Assembly (NCBI GenBank): GCA_020845635.1
Contig: JADLFI010000037.1
Location: forward strand, 124,001-188,000
Length of the DNA: 64,000 nt
Direction of reading: 5' to 3'
From: Bacteroidia bacterium
Lineage (GTDB): Bacteria > Bacteroidota > Bacteroidia > UBA4408
Shown: positions 34,712 through 43,617 of the stretch, one piece after another
Layout of the letters: every line of letters starts with the position of its first letter
How positions within the stretch are numbered: the first letter of the stretch is position 1
Notes under the pieces: model-generated
The model's database searches: none
The model's input: the letters and a program-made list of their open reading frames with translations, nothing else
Told to the model about the DNA's origin: nothing
Translations under genes and position numbers: made by a program

Positions 34712-35917
34712 TTACGTCCTTATCACACCCAACTCTTTTCCAACCTTTTCAAAAGCAGCAATAGCTTTATCTAAATGGGCAATGGTATGTGCGGCCGACA
34801 GTTGAACCCTGATACGCGCTTGCTCTTTAGGAACCACCGGGTAAAAGAATCCAATTACATAAATACCCTCATCAAGCAGTTTAGCTGCAAACTCCTGCGA
34901 TAGTTTGGCATCATACAGCATTACCGGGACAATAGCACTGTCGCCATCTTTAAACTCTAAACCAATTTTTCTTAAGCCTTCTTTAAAATAATTTACATTT
35001 CTCTCCAAATTATCTCGCAAATCAGTAGTTTCACTTAGCATATCTAACACAGCAATGGAGGCTCCAACAATATGAGGTGCTAATGAGTTACTGAATAAAT
35101 AAGGCCTTGAACGCTGACGCAACATTTCAATGATTTCCTTTTTTCCTGCAGTAAAACCGCCCATAGCACCACCCAACGCTTTGCCCAAGGTTCCGGTAAC
35201 AATATCAACACGATGCATTACATTTTTTAGTTCAATAGTTCCACGGCCTGTTTTGCCAATAAAACCGCTGGCATGGCTTTCATCAACCATTACCATAGCA
35301 TTATATTTTTCGGCCAAGTCGCAAATTTTGTCTAATGGTGCTACAAATCCATCCATAGAGAAAACACCATCAGTTACAATTAATTTGAATCTATGTTTTT
35401 GGGCTTGTTTTAATTGCTCTTCTAAATCGGCCATATCGCAATTGTTGTAACGATAGCGGGCAGCCTTACACAACCTTACTCCATCAATAATCGAAGCGTG
35501 ATTTAAAGCATCAGAAATAATGGCGTCATCTTCTCCCAACAAAGGCTCAAACACCCCCCCATTGGCATCAAAACAGGCAGCATAAAGAATACTGTCTTCC
35601 TGCCCCACAAAACGGGCAATCTTTTGTTCTAACTCCTTGTGTATAGTTTGTGTTCCGCAAATAAAACGTACACTGCTCATCCCATAACCATATTTTTCAA
35701 GTGTCTTCTTAGCGGCCTCAACAACCTTAGGGTGCGATGAAAGGCCTAAATAATTATTGGCACAAAAAATAATTACTTCTTTTTCCTTGCCATCGGCTTG
35801 TTTTACTTTTACACATACTCCCTGTTCGGTACTTATAATGCGCTCGCGCTTAAATAATCCTGATTCATCAATGTTATTAAGTTCTTTACTGATATAATCT
35901 ATAAATTTTGCATCCAT
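34712..35917 (-). CDS. kbl: Glycine C-acetyltransferase (2-amino-3-ketobutyrate CoA ligase)
   Basis: 401 residues, a pyridoxal-phosphate enzyme of the alpha-oxoamine synthase family. The NNYLGLSSHPKVVEAAKK opening, DDAIISDALNHASIIDG, VMVDESHASGFIGKTGRGT and Schiff-base Lys246 in TGTLGKALGGAMGG agree with Kbl. It interconverts 2-amino-3-oxobutyrate plus CoA with glycine plus acetyl-CoA in threonine breakdown. The usual partner threonine dehydrogenase (tdh) is not adjacent. Closely related serine palmitoyltransferases and 7-keto-8-aminopelargonate synthases share the fold, but the residues match Kbl best. Confidence 0.9.
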   Translation of the reverse strand: MDAKFIDYISKELNNIDESGLFKRERIISTEQGVCVKVKQADGKEKEVIIFCANNYLGLSSHPKVVEAAKKTLEKYGYGMSSVRFICGTQTIHKELEQKIARFVGQEDSILYAACFDANGGVFEPLLGEDDAIISDALNHASIIDGVRLCKAARYRYNNCDMADLEEQLKQAQKHRFKLIVTDGVFSMDGFVAPLDKICDLAEKYNAMVMVDESHASGFIGKTGRGTIELKNVMHRVDIVTGTLGKALGGAMGGFTAGKKEIIEMLRQRSRPYLFSNSLAPHIVGASIAVLDMLSETTDLRDNLERNVNYFKEGLRKIGLEFKDGDSAIVPVMLYDAKLSQEFAAKLLDEGIYVIGFFYPVVPKEQARIRVQLSAAHTIAHLDKAIAAFEKVGKELGVIRT

Positions 35918-35939
35918 AATGTTTAAGAATTTTAAAATC

Positions 35940-35947
35940 CAAACCTA
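35940..35947 (-). promoter_or_regulatory. -7 promoter element for kbl
   Basis: On the minus strand TAGGTTTG matches TAnnTTTG, 22 bases before the kbl ATG. Confidence 0.5.
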
Positions 35948-35998
35948 CGTTATTTAAATAAAATATAAAAGTATTTTGCCAAGCTTATCAACTTTATT

Positions 35999-36006
35999 TA
36001 CTTTCG
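35999..36006 (+). promoter_or_regulatory. Near-consensus -7 element for the AstE-like gene
   Basis: TACTTTCG differs from TAnnTTTG at one base and lies 21 bases before the ATG at 36028. The same octamer occurs on the minus strand (25051-25044) ahead of the TonB receptor gene. Confidence 0.3.
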
Positions 36007-36027
36007 TTGGCAACTTAACAAATCACC

Positions 36028-36972
36028 ATGGCAGATATAATTAATATTAACGGGAAAAAGATATATCCGGGCGAGAGCGCAGAGGCCATTATGTGCACTC
36101 TTTCGTTCCCTACTCATATTGTTATTGATATTCCGGTATTTGTTTTTCGGTCGGTAAATCCCGGTCCGCGAGTATTATTTCAGGCGGGTATGCATGGCGA
36201 GGAGGTTAATGGTGTGGAAGTGGTGCGTTCGCTGCTCAAGCGCGAAGATATTAGAAACCCTCTTTGCGGTAGTATTATTTTAACCCCAATAGTTAATGTT
36301 ATTGCTTTCTTAATGAATCAACGCGAGTTGCCTGATGGACGTGATTTAAACCGTTGTTTCCCGGGCTCTAAAGGGGGGTCAATGGGAAGTCGTTTAGCCT
36401 ACGATTTAATGAAAAATGTTATTTCACAAATTGATTTCGGTGTTGATTTTCATACAGGAGGTGCTAAAATAAACAATTATCCACAAGTAAGATGTTCGTT
36501 TGAAGATGAGCGTAGTATTGAATTAGCCAAAATGTTCAGCAGTCCATTCATTTTAAATGCAGGCTTAAGAGATAAATCGTTACGCAAAGAAGCATATAAA
36601 AAAGGAAAACAGATTCTTGTTTTTGAAGGCGGTGAGTCTCAGCGATTCAACACTTTTAGCATTAATGAGGGAATTAATAGCTGTTTACGACTACTGAAAA
36701 ATTTGAATATGATTAATACTGAGGTTGAAAAAAATAATCCAATATTTTTGAATGATACCAGTTGGGTACGTGCCAAATCATCAGGGATGTTCAGAACAAG
36801 TAAAAAGTTTGGAGCATTTGTGGAAAAGGACAGTATTATAGGAAAAATAGTAAGCCCTTATGCCGAAAAAGAAATTTTATTATTTGCACCTGCTGACGGA
36901 TTCCTAATAGGTATAAACAATCAGCCTATAGTAAACGAGGGCGATGCTCTGATGAATATTGGTGTAGAATAA
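36028..36972 (+). CDS. Succinylglutamate desuccinylase/aspartoacylase family zinc hydrolase
   Basis: 314 residues. Zinc ligands are His56 and Glu59 in AGMHGEEVNG and His142 in VDFHTGG; a catalytic Glu is expected in VFEGGES. The GRDLNRCFPG segment (Asn-Arg) is the substrate-carboxylate site of the family. The C-terminal part (about 240-314) resembles a barrel-sandwich domain (KDSIIGKIVSP, PADGFLIGI). Many members are RimK-associated or deacylate N-acyl amino acids; the substrate here is open. It is one base ahead of xseA and coupled to it. Confidence 0.85.
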   Translation: MADIININGKKIYPGESAEAIMCTLSFPTHIVIDIPVFVFRSVNPGPRVLFQAGMHGEEVNGVEVVRSLLKREDIRNPLCGSIILTPIVNVIAFLMNQRELPDGRDLNRCFPGSKGGSMGSRLAYDLMKNVISQIDFGVDFHTGGAKINNYPQVRCSFEDERSIELAKMFSSPFILNAGLRDKSLRKEAYKKGKQILVFEGGESQRFNTFSINEGINSCLRLLKNLNMINTEVEKNNPIFLNDTSWVRAKSSGMFRTSKKFGAFVEKDSIIGKIVSPYAEKEILLFAPADGFLIGINNQPIVNEGDALMNIGVE

Positions 36973-36973
36973 T

Positions 36974-38197
36974 ATGAACTTGTTTGAACAACATTTGCGT
37001 CTTTCCGATTTAACCCTTCTTATTGATAGGGTGTTGTACAATAATTTTGGCAGTAACACCTATTGGGTAAAAGCCGAAACAAGTGATGTAAAAAACTATC
37101 CGGACAGGCAGTATTGTTTTTTAACTTTAGTGGAGAAAGAAGGCAATCAGGTTATTGCCAAAATGGATGCTGTAATATGGAAACAGCAGTACCATATTAT
37201 TAGAGAGTTTGTTGAAAACACAGGGGTAGGTTTTGACAAAAATATTAGTTTGTTGTTACGCGTACAGCTTGGCTTTAGCGCGCAATATGGATTAAGATTG
37301 CAAATACTGGAACTTAATGCAGGTTACACCCTTGGAGCTATTGAGCTTCAAAAGCAAGAGGTTTTAAAACAACTGGTTGAGCAAAACCCCGAAACCATTA
37401 GTTTAATTAATGGCGAATATATAACCTACAACAATCAATTACTGCTTCCGGTTGTAATACAGAAAATAGCACTTATTACTGCTCCGGGCTCTGATGGTGA
37501 ACGTGATTTTTTGCATGAGTTGCAACATAATATTTACGGATATCAAATAGAAATAGATAGTTACTTAACCCAGATTCAGGGAAACACAGCAGCGCAATCA
37601 ATACTTGAAAAACTGAACTTAATTATTACCTTAGGCATAAAATACGATTTGGTAGTAATTGTAAGGGGCGGTGGTTCTCAACTTGATTTTAGTGCTTTTG
37701 ATGCCTATGACTTAAGTTTAAGAGTAGCCTCTTTTCCCATACCTATAATTGCAGGCATAGGGCACGAACGCAATATTAGTATTGTTGATTTAATGTGTTA
37801 TGCCTCATTAAAAACTCCTACCAAAGCAGCAGCATTTATTATTGATAACAACTTGGCTTTTGAGCAACAAATTAATACTTTAAAGAATAGGTTAGTAAGT
37901 ATTACAGATAGTATTATTCAATCGGCAAAAAGTAAAATCGAAAAATCCGAACTCATATTAAAGAATGCGGTAACACTGTATTTTAGAGATAAAAACAATT
38001 TGCTGAATCAAAAAATTATCAGTATAAAACTGCTTGATCCAACACATATTCTATCTCGTGGATTTGCTATACTAAAAAATAAAGAAGGGGTTATAATGAA
38101 TAGCCTAAATTTAGAACCCGGCAATGTTATAACAGCAATAACCAAAGATGCCGAACTTACTTTAATTACCCAAGAGGTAATTCCATTAAAGAAATAA
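36974..38197 (+). CDS. xseA: Exodeoxyribonuclease VII large subunit
   Basis: 407 residues. An N-terminal OB domain (about 1-100; YWVKAETSDV, CFLTLVEKEG) is followed by the catalytic domain: KIALITAPGSDGERDFLHEL, VVIVRGGGSQLDFSAFDAYDL, PIIAGIGHERNISIVDL, SLKTPTKAAAFII, then the coiled coil and a C-terminal LSRGFAILKN repeat. It forms exonuclease VII with XseB, encoded 34 kb away on the other strand. It shares an operon with an AstE-like hydrolase instead of xseB. A strong hairpin terminator follows. Confidence 0.93.
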   Translation: MNLFEQHLRLSDLTLLIDRVLYNNFGSNTYWVKAETSDVKNYPDRQYCFLTLVEKEGNQVIAKMDAVIWKQQYHIIREFVENTGVGFDKNISLLLRVQLGFSAQYGLRLQILELNAGYTLGAIELQKQEVLKQLVEQNPETISLINGEYITYNNQLLLPVVIQKIALITAPGSDGERDFLHELQHNIYGYQIEIDSYLTQIQGNTAAQSILEKLNLIITLGIKYDLVVIVRGGGSQLDFSAFDAYDLSLRVASFPIPIIAGIGHERNISIVDLMCYASLKTPTKAAAFIIDNNLAFEQQINTLKNRLVSITDSIIQSAKSKIEKSELILKNAVTLYFRDKNNLLNQKIISIKLLDPTHILSRGFAILKNKEGVIMNSLNLEPGNVITAITKDAELTLITQEVIPLKK

Positions 38198-38219
38198 GGT
38201 ATTACTCAAGGTAGCACTA

Positions 38220-38261
38220 AACGATAAGCGGGCGGCTCTAAAGAGCCGCCCGCTTATCGTT
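38220..38261. terminator. GC-rich bidirectional terminator between xseA and the FG-GAP gene
   Basis: A perfect 20-bp stem (acgataagcgggcggctct at 38221-38239 with its complement at 38242-38260, plus one flanking A-T pair) and a minimal loop. It is strikingly GC-rich against the AT-rich background and separates convergent genes. A short A/T run lies on each side. Confidence 0.85.
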
Positions 38262-38278
38262 CTACAAAAATATAATCT

Positions 38279-41200
38279 TTATTTCAGTATTATTTTCTTA
38301 ATATGCTCTGTCCCCTCAATGTTTACCTTAATTAAATAAATACCTTTGGCCAAGCTGCCCACATAAATTTGCTTTTGCTCCCCTGACGATAAACTATTAT
38401 AACTCAATCTTTCTACGGTTTGACCAATAACATCTGTTATGTCCACAGAAAAATTTCCTTGAATACTCTGCGCACTGCTTAAATTAATATAGTCATTAGC
38501 CGGATTAGGATACAGGCTAATAAAGTCATTATGATTCAAATAATTATTTACATTAGTTACAATAACCTCAGCCAAAACCGGAACCATTGGGCTTAAGCAA
38601 ACAGTACTTTGTTTCTCTATTTGCCAGTCATAAAAATAATAATATACATTTAACCCTTGTGTTGAATTATTTATAGAAACCAAATTATTTACAGAGTACG
38701 GGTAAGTAACAGTACTTCCCTGACTTCTTTTTAAACGGGGCCCGTTGTTATTATGCAAAATCTGATTTTGAGTAGCATCTGTTCCTAATTTATAATTGTT
38801 CCCGGCCGGAACATTAAAATTAAGTGTAATAACAGCCGAATCTACTGGAATATTAACCATGATACTTTGAATTACATTATCATCATCATCAGTTAATGTA
38901 ATCAATCTGTCGCCTGGTGTATCGGTATAAACTTTTACCGTTTTTAAAACAAAATCATCATAGGCATCAAAAATTAATGAGGCATTTACTGAATTAGAAC
39001 TGTATGACGAATTTCCGGTAAACCTAACAGGTCCTACACTCTCGTTTCCGCCACCATAGGTATAAGTATCTTGTACATAATAATAAGTAGAGGTTGTTAA
39101 AACAGGTGTAGTGAAGGTACTTCCATTGCCAACAGCAACAGTCCCCAATGAATCTTCATACCATGTAAGATTATTTCCAGTAGCACTTAAAGTAATAGTC
39201 CCCTGATTGCTTACGTTACCTCCTGTTGCTGAAGGAGCTAATGCCGGATAAACATTTATATTAACTGTATCAGTACTGTTATATTGGCAAGCTCCCATAA
39301 CCTGAACAAAATAATTTCCACTTAACCCGGTAGAAATAGATTGTGTAGTATCGCCATTGGACCAAATATAAGAACTCCCCGGAGAGGCTGTTAATGTAAT
39401 ATTATTGCCCTGACAGAAGGATGTTTCTCCAGCCACCATAATAATAGGAGTTTCTATTGGATTTTCCTGCACTGTTACTACCGGAGATAAGTTGGAACAT
39501 CCATTATTATCGGTTACTAATACCGAAAAACTCCCTGCTACTGATGTGGTAAGATTATCGCCCGTACTGTTATCGTTCCATAGATAAGAAGCATAGCCCT
39601 GAGCTGCATACAGTGTGGTGCTTTGTCCGTTACAAATAGCCTGAGTTCCACTAATAATATTACCGGTAATCGCACAAGTGTTTTCAATCACTGTAACAAA
39701 TTGGTTGGCCGCTAAATTGTACAAATGCTGTACTATTCCTGAAGGCCAAACAATTTTAGCAGAGTCAACTTGTTGGTTAAATCCTAAACCAAAATGCAAC
39801 ATAGAGGAGTTACATGTTCCATAACTCTCACCCGATCTAACTTCTCTGCGCTGTACACCCCACGGACCGTATATATATACATTAGCTCCAATGGCATCTC
39901 GACTTGATACTGTACCTTGTAAATCAAACGTAATAAAATTATTTACATCATTTCCATTATTTAAATACATTACATCATCATCTGATGCCGATGGATTATT
40001 GTACAAGCTCCCAAAACTGGCATAAATATCAATAAATCCATCATGGTTTAAATCGCCTGTGGCAAAAGATAAAACCCCATTGTTGCTCATTAAATTATTT
40101 ATTCTAGTAAATGTTTTATCGCCATTGTTCTTATAATAAATATAATTAGAAGAACCGCTAATCAATAAATCTATATAACCATCATTATCAAAATCTTCAA
40201 ACAGCGACTCAATAGGATAAATTCCTGTTGTACTTACATTCGATGCTGTTAACTCAATAAAATTCCCTGTTCCGTCATTCTCAAATATTTGTGAGCTATG
40301 ATCATTGTTGATCGCCACCATATCAAAATCACCATCATTATCTATATCTCCAAAACTGGCTGTCCAGGTTTGCCATCCGTTGGCTATGCCTCTTGGGCCG
40401 GCATCTTCTTTAAACTTATTAGTTCCATCATTTACAAAAACTTGATCTATCCTTCTCAAATCGTTAACATTTTGGCTGCTTTGACGACATTTGGCAATAT
40501 ACAAATCCAAATCCCCATCACCATCAAAGTCTGTCCATACTGTTCCATAATTTCCTGAATTGTTAGGATCTGATGTTCCTGGCCAATTACCGGGATGCGT
40601 AATGGTATTAAAAACTATATCTTTATCTACCGACCATCCACCGTAAGTTCCACTTCCTTGAGTTGAGGTAACATTAACCTCCAAGGTGCTGCCACTATAT
40701 GAAACTACCTCTCCGGTCATATAGTTCTCAGCATTATAACCAACATATACACTTTGTCCGTTAGTAAAGTTTAACCCACTCTGAATATTTAGTGTAATAA
40801 TTCCGGTTCCAATGGTCAAACTCTGATTTGCATTTGCAATACGTCTGAAAGTTCCATTTCCGTTATTCATAAATATTTTTGAATAGTTTACATCATCACA
40901 TCCAAATATATCAAGCCATCCATCATTATTAAAATCACCTACGGTAATATTTTGCCAAAAAAAGTTACCTCCTCCCAGTACACTAATGTTAGCCGTATAA
41001 GTACTACCATCATAATTGATTATAGCAACAGAACCTGTTGATCCCATTCCGGCAACTACATCTTTAATTCCGTCATTGTTAAAATCGGCTACGGTCATAG
41101 CCCATGCTTTACCCCCGGTAAAAGTCCCTAACGAATAACCTATAAAAGATCCGTCTCTTTGTTGTATATCAATATGTAAATCTGTACTATTGTTTAAACG

Positions 41201-41386
41201 AACAAGATCGTCTAATCCATCATTATTTACATCGGCCACCGAAACTGCACACCCGCTGCGGTAATTTGCTGCATTATTGGGCAATTTGCTGTTGGCATTT
41301 GTAAACGATAAATTTTGAGCTTGAACCGACAAGCTGCATATTGTCAAAATTCCGACAATAGATTTAAGGTAATTTTTTGTTTTCAT
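38279..41386 (-). CDS. Secreted FG-GAP/VCBS and ASPIC/UnbV protein with T9SS type A sorting domain
   Basis: 1035 residues with signal peptide ending VQAQ. Many FG-GAP/calcium-loop repeats (DVNNDGLDD, DFNNDGWLD, DFDGDGDLDL and others, about 45-480) form a propeller; about 490-565 is an ASPIC/UnbV domain (DAIGANVYIYG, SMLHFGLG, IVWPSG). Ig-like and jelly-roll-like segments follow, and a type A sorting domain (YPNPANDYINL to the C terminus) ends it. Residues about 187-257 are an unrelated insertion resembling a module of phage tail proteins. It lies 34 bases after the five-haem cytochrome gene and is probably cotranscribed with it. Role likely adhesive or substrate-binding. Confidence 0.88.
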   Translation of the reverse strand: MKTKNYLKSIVGILTICSLSVQAQNLSFTNANSKLPNNAANYRSGCAVSVADVNNDGLDDLVRLNNSTDLHIDIQQRDGSFIGYSLGTFTGGKAWAMTVADFNNDGIKDVVAGMGSTGSVAIINYDGSTYTANISVLGGGNFFWQNITVGDFNNDGWLDIFGCDDVNYSKIFMNNGNGTFRRIANANQSLTIGTGIITLNIQSGLNFTNGQSVYVGYNAENYMTGEVVSYSGSTLEVNVTSTQGSGTYGGWSVDKDIVFNTITHPGNWPGTSDPNNSGNYGTVWTDFDGDGDLDLYIAKCRQSSQNVNDLRRIDQVFVNDGTNKFKEDAGPRGIANGWQTWTASFGDIDNDGDFDMVAINNDHSSQIFENDGTGNFIELTASNVSTTGIYPIESLFEDFDNDGYIDLLISGSSNYIYYKNNGDKTFTRINNLMSNNGVLSFATGDLNHDGFIDIYASFGSLYNNPSASDDDVMYLNNGNDVNNFITFDLQGTVSSRDAIGANVYIYGPWGVQRREVRSGESYGTCNSSMLHFGLGFNQQVDSAKIVWPSGIVQHLYNLAANQFVTVIENTCAITGNIISGTQAICNGQSTTLYAAQGYASYLWNDNSTGDNLTTSVAGSFSVLVTDNNGCSNLSPVVTVQENPIETPIIMVAGETSFCQGNNITLTASPGSSYIWSNGDTTQSISTGLSGNYFVQVMGACQYNSTDTVNINVYPALAPSATGGNVSNQGTITLSATGNNLTWYEDSLGTVAVGNGSTFTTPVLTTSTYYYVQDTYTYGGGNESVGPVRFTGNSSYSSNSVNASLIFDAYDDFVLKTVKVYTDTPGDRLITLTDDDDNVIQSIMVNIPVDSAVITLNFNVPAGNNYKLGTDATQNQILHNNNGPRLKRSQGSTVTYPYSVNNLVSINNSTQGLNVYYYFYDWQIEKQSTVCLSPMVPVLAEVIVTNVNNYLNHNDFISLYPNPANDYINLSSAQSIQGNFSVDITDVIGQTVERLSYNSLSSGEQKQIYVGSLAKGIYLIKVNIEGTEHIKKIILK

Positions 41387-41420
41387 TGGAAGGGTTAATA
41401 TTAATGGGTTGATGTGTATT

Positions 41421-43370
41421 TTATTGTTTTACTGTTTTAAAGAAAAAATTCTTTTTATTGGTTACAACTTTTACAAAATAAATGCCGGGTGATTCTTTAA
41501 TCCATATCGTTTCGTTTTTATTACTGCCTTGTATATTTCTATTGTAAACCAACTTACCTTCGCTATTATAAATATCTATTTGTTTAAGTTCCAACTTTCC
41601 GTAAGCATTAATACTTATTTTGCCATCATTTGTTATAGTTGGAAAAACCTTAACCTCATCTTTAATATTCTCTAATGCACCGTTATAAGTAACTAACTGT
41701 AAGTTTAGCAAACTGTCTGCCGAAGCAACAACCGGTGTTTTATCGGCATTATTATACATGTTCCTAAACGTATCTATTGGTGCTGAGCTATACGAGAACA
41801 TATCACTCACAAATTTTGGAGGTAATGTTTGATAAATAATTCTTGCACTTACATTTATGGGAGAGTTTATCCCATTGATAGGGACATGAAAATGTACCTC
41901 ATCAGTACCGGAACCTTCTACTCCGTTTATCTTATTAAAATCAGGATCGTTTAATGCATCTAACGATATTTTAGCAGTATCATAAGCGTAATGTTGTGTA
42001 CTAAATCCAAGTGGCACCAACCTATTGTCTTTTAGCACTATCGCTGCTCTCTCTAATATAGTAGTTAATTGCGAGTTTACATCGCCCATCACCAATTCGT
42101 ATATTTGATTCACGCCACTCTGATTAATAATATGACGGTGTGGTTCAAAAGAAGTGTTACTTTCGCCTGCTACGCTAAAATCACTATGCAATATTCCCGA
42201 TTTAAAAACAGTATCATTATTATTGTCTTTCACTACAAATTGCAATATAGCTCTTCTTGATGGATAACCTGAAGGAAATTTATGTCCTGCTTTATTTAAG
42301 AGTTTTACTCTAAAATAAGCGCTATCGTTGACTATACTGTCAAAATGCAAAGTCAAATTTACCGATCTTTCTTTTAGCATCATTTCAATAGCAGTTATCG
42401 CTGTATCGTACTTAAAGTCCGGAGTAGTTATATTTAGGCTGTTTTTATGCTGCTTCATCAATTTTACCATAAATAAGTTAGCCCCTGCAAATGAGTGCTG
42501 GTTAAAAGGAGTTCTGGGAGTTAATGATAAATATCCATTGGCTATCATAATTGGATCGGTAATGCGTGCCATGTGGCAATTCTGACAAGTAATGTTGTTT
42601 TGATAATAATACGAATTTTTATGCTCATGAAAAGTGGCCTGCTCAATAAACTCCCCTCCGGTAAGGTTTCCATTCAAGTCAGCCGATTGTGTAAACAAGG
42701 TGTGACATGATGCACACGCTTCTGATTTTTCCATGTGTTCTCCATACATTGGCGTATAACCGGTATAAAGTTGCATTGGCCCCATCATAGGGTTTTGAAA
42801 AGGACCATATATATTTCGTGTAGTATCATAAGGTATTTGTCCGGAAAAAACGGTTCCTGTATTTGGCCCAATAGTATGACATCCGGCACATGAAACTCCA
42901 TCAATGCCTAAAGAGTCATTATCAAGGTCGGCAATAGTGTAATTAGCTATCCCTTTGTAAACAGCATTATAATGCCCCATAGGTGCATGGCAGGTAACAC
43001 ATTTATTTTCTAAAGCTAAGGCATGTGGCGGATTAATAAGTTTCTCATGGCTTACCTTAGCTCTCCAGAATGGATCGCGTGCAGCATTAGCCATCATAGA
43101 AGGCTCCCAACGGTCAAACAAATTTACATCAACCAAATCTTCATTAATATTTGCCATCCCTAATGAATCAAAACCATGACAACCCTGACATCTTGATGAA
43201 GGCAAGAAATACTCGCCCGGCCCTATAGGCCCTGTATGCAATTGAAAAGAAGCTATTTCTTCTTTGGTATGATAATTTGAAGTTGCCTTATTAGTTAAAG
43301 AGGCCAGCATTGACATAATAAATACGGCTGAGACTATTAATGTAAGTACCGTAATACGCTGAAATTTCAT
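41421..43370 (-). CDS. Five-haem cytochrome c with T9SS type A sorting domain
   Basis: 649 residues from the ATG at 43370; a TTG 18 bases upstream is rejected because the ATG begins the signal-anchor (KFQRITVLTLIVSAVFIM). Five CXXCH haem sites lie at about 61-65 (CQGCH), 124-128 (CVTCH), 161-165 (CAGCH), 219-223 (CASCH) and 262-266 (CQNCH). A strand-rich middle domain follows and the protein ends in a type A sorting domain (VFPTITNDGKISI onward). It is therefore predicted to be a cell-surface or extracellular multihaem cytochrome. It heads a two-gene leftward unit with the FG-GAP protein. Redox partner unknown. Confidence 0.9.
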   Translation of the reverse strand: MKFQRITVLTLIVSAVFIMSMLASLTNKATSNYHTKEEIASFQLHTGPIGPGEYFLPSSRCQGCHGFDSLGMANINEDLVDVNLFDRWEPSMMANAARDPFWRAKVSHEKLINPPHALALENKCVTCHAPMGHYNAVYKGIANYTIADLDNDSLGIDGVSCAGCHTIGPNTGTVFSGQIPYDTTRNIYGPFQNPMMGPMQLYTGYTPMYGEHMEKSEACASCHTLFTQSADLNGNLTGGEFIEQATFHEHKNSYYYQNNITCQNCHMARITDPIMIANGYLSLTPRTPFNQHSFAGANLFMVKLMKQHKNSLNITTPDFKYDTAITAIEMMLKERSVNLTLHFDSIVNDSAYFRVKLLNKAGHKFPSGYPSRRAILQFVVKDNNNDTVFKSGILHSDFSVAGESNTSFEPHRHIINQSGVNQIYELVMGDVNSQLTTILERAAIVLKDNRLVPLGFSTQHYAYDTAKISLDALNDPDFNKINGVEGSGTDEVHFHVPINGINSPINVSARIIYQTLPPKFVSDMFSYSSAPIDTFRNMYNNADKTPVVASADSLLNLQLVTYNGALENIKDEVKVFPTITNDGKISINAYGKLELKQIDIYNSEGKLVYNRNIQGSNKNETIWIKESPGIYFVKVVTNKKNFFFKTVKQ

Positions 43371-43585
43371 TGGGGATTTATATTGCAATATGTAAAATTA
43401 TGTTTAATTTTTTATAAAATGAAAAAAATATTTGGTTTTGTATAATTCTTCGATTCTTGAATCATTCTTGTAGAACCACTATTTTTCCTGTAAATATAAA
43501 TTGTTTGAAATAACTAATTGGAATAGTATAATTACTCAATTATTTTAGAAAGTTAAAAAATCTAAACATATTAACAAATCTTATA

Positions 43586-43593
43586 TATATTTG
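43586..43593 (+). promoter_or_regulatory. -7 promoter element for the first APC permease
   Basis: TATATTTG matches TAnnTTTG, 24 bases before the ATG at 43618. Its TTG is a false upstream start. Confidence 0.55.
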
Positions 43594-43617
43594 TGCCTAC
43601 ACATAAAACAAGGAACT

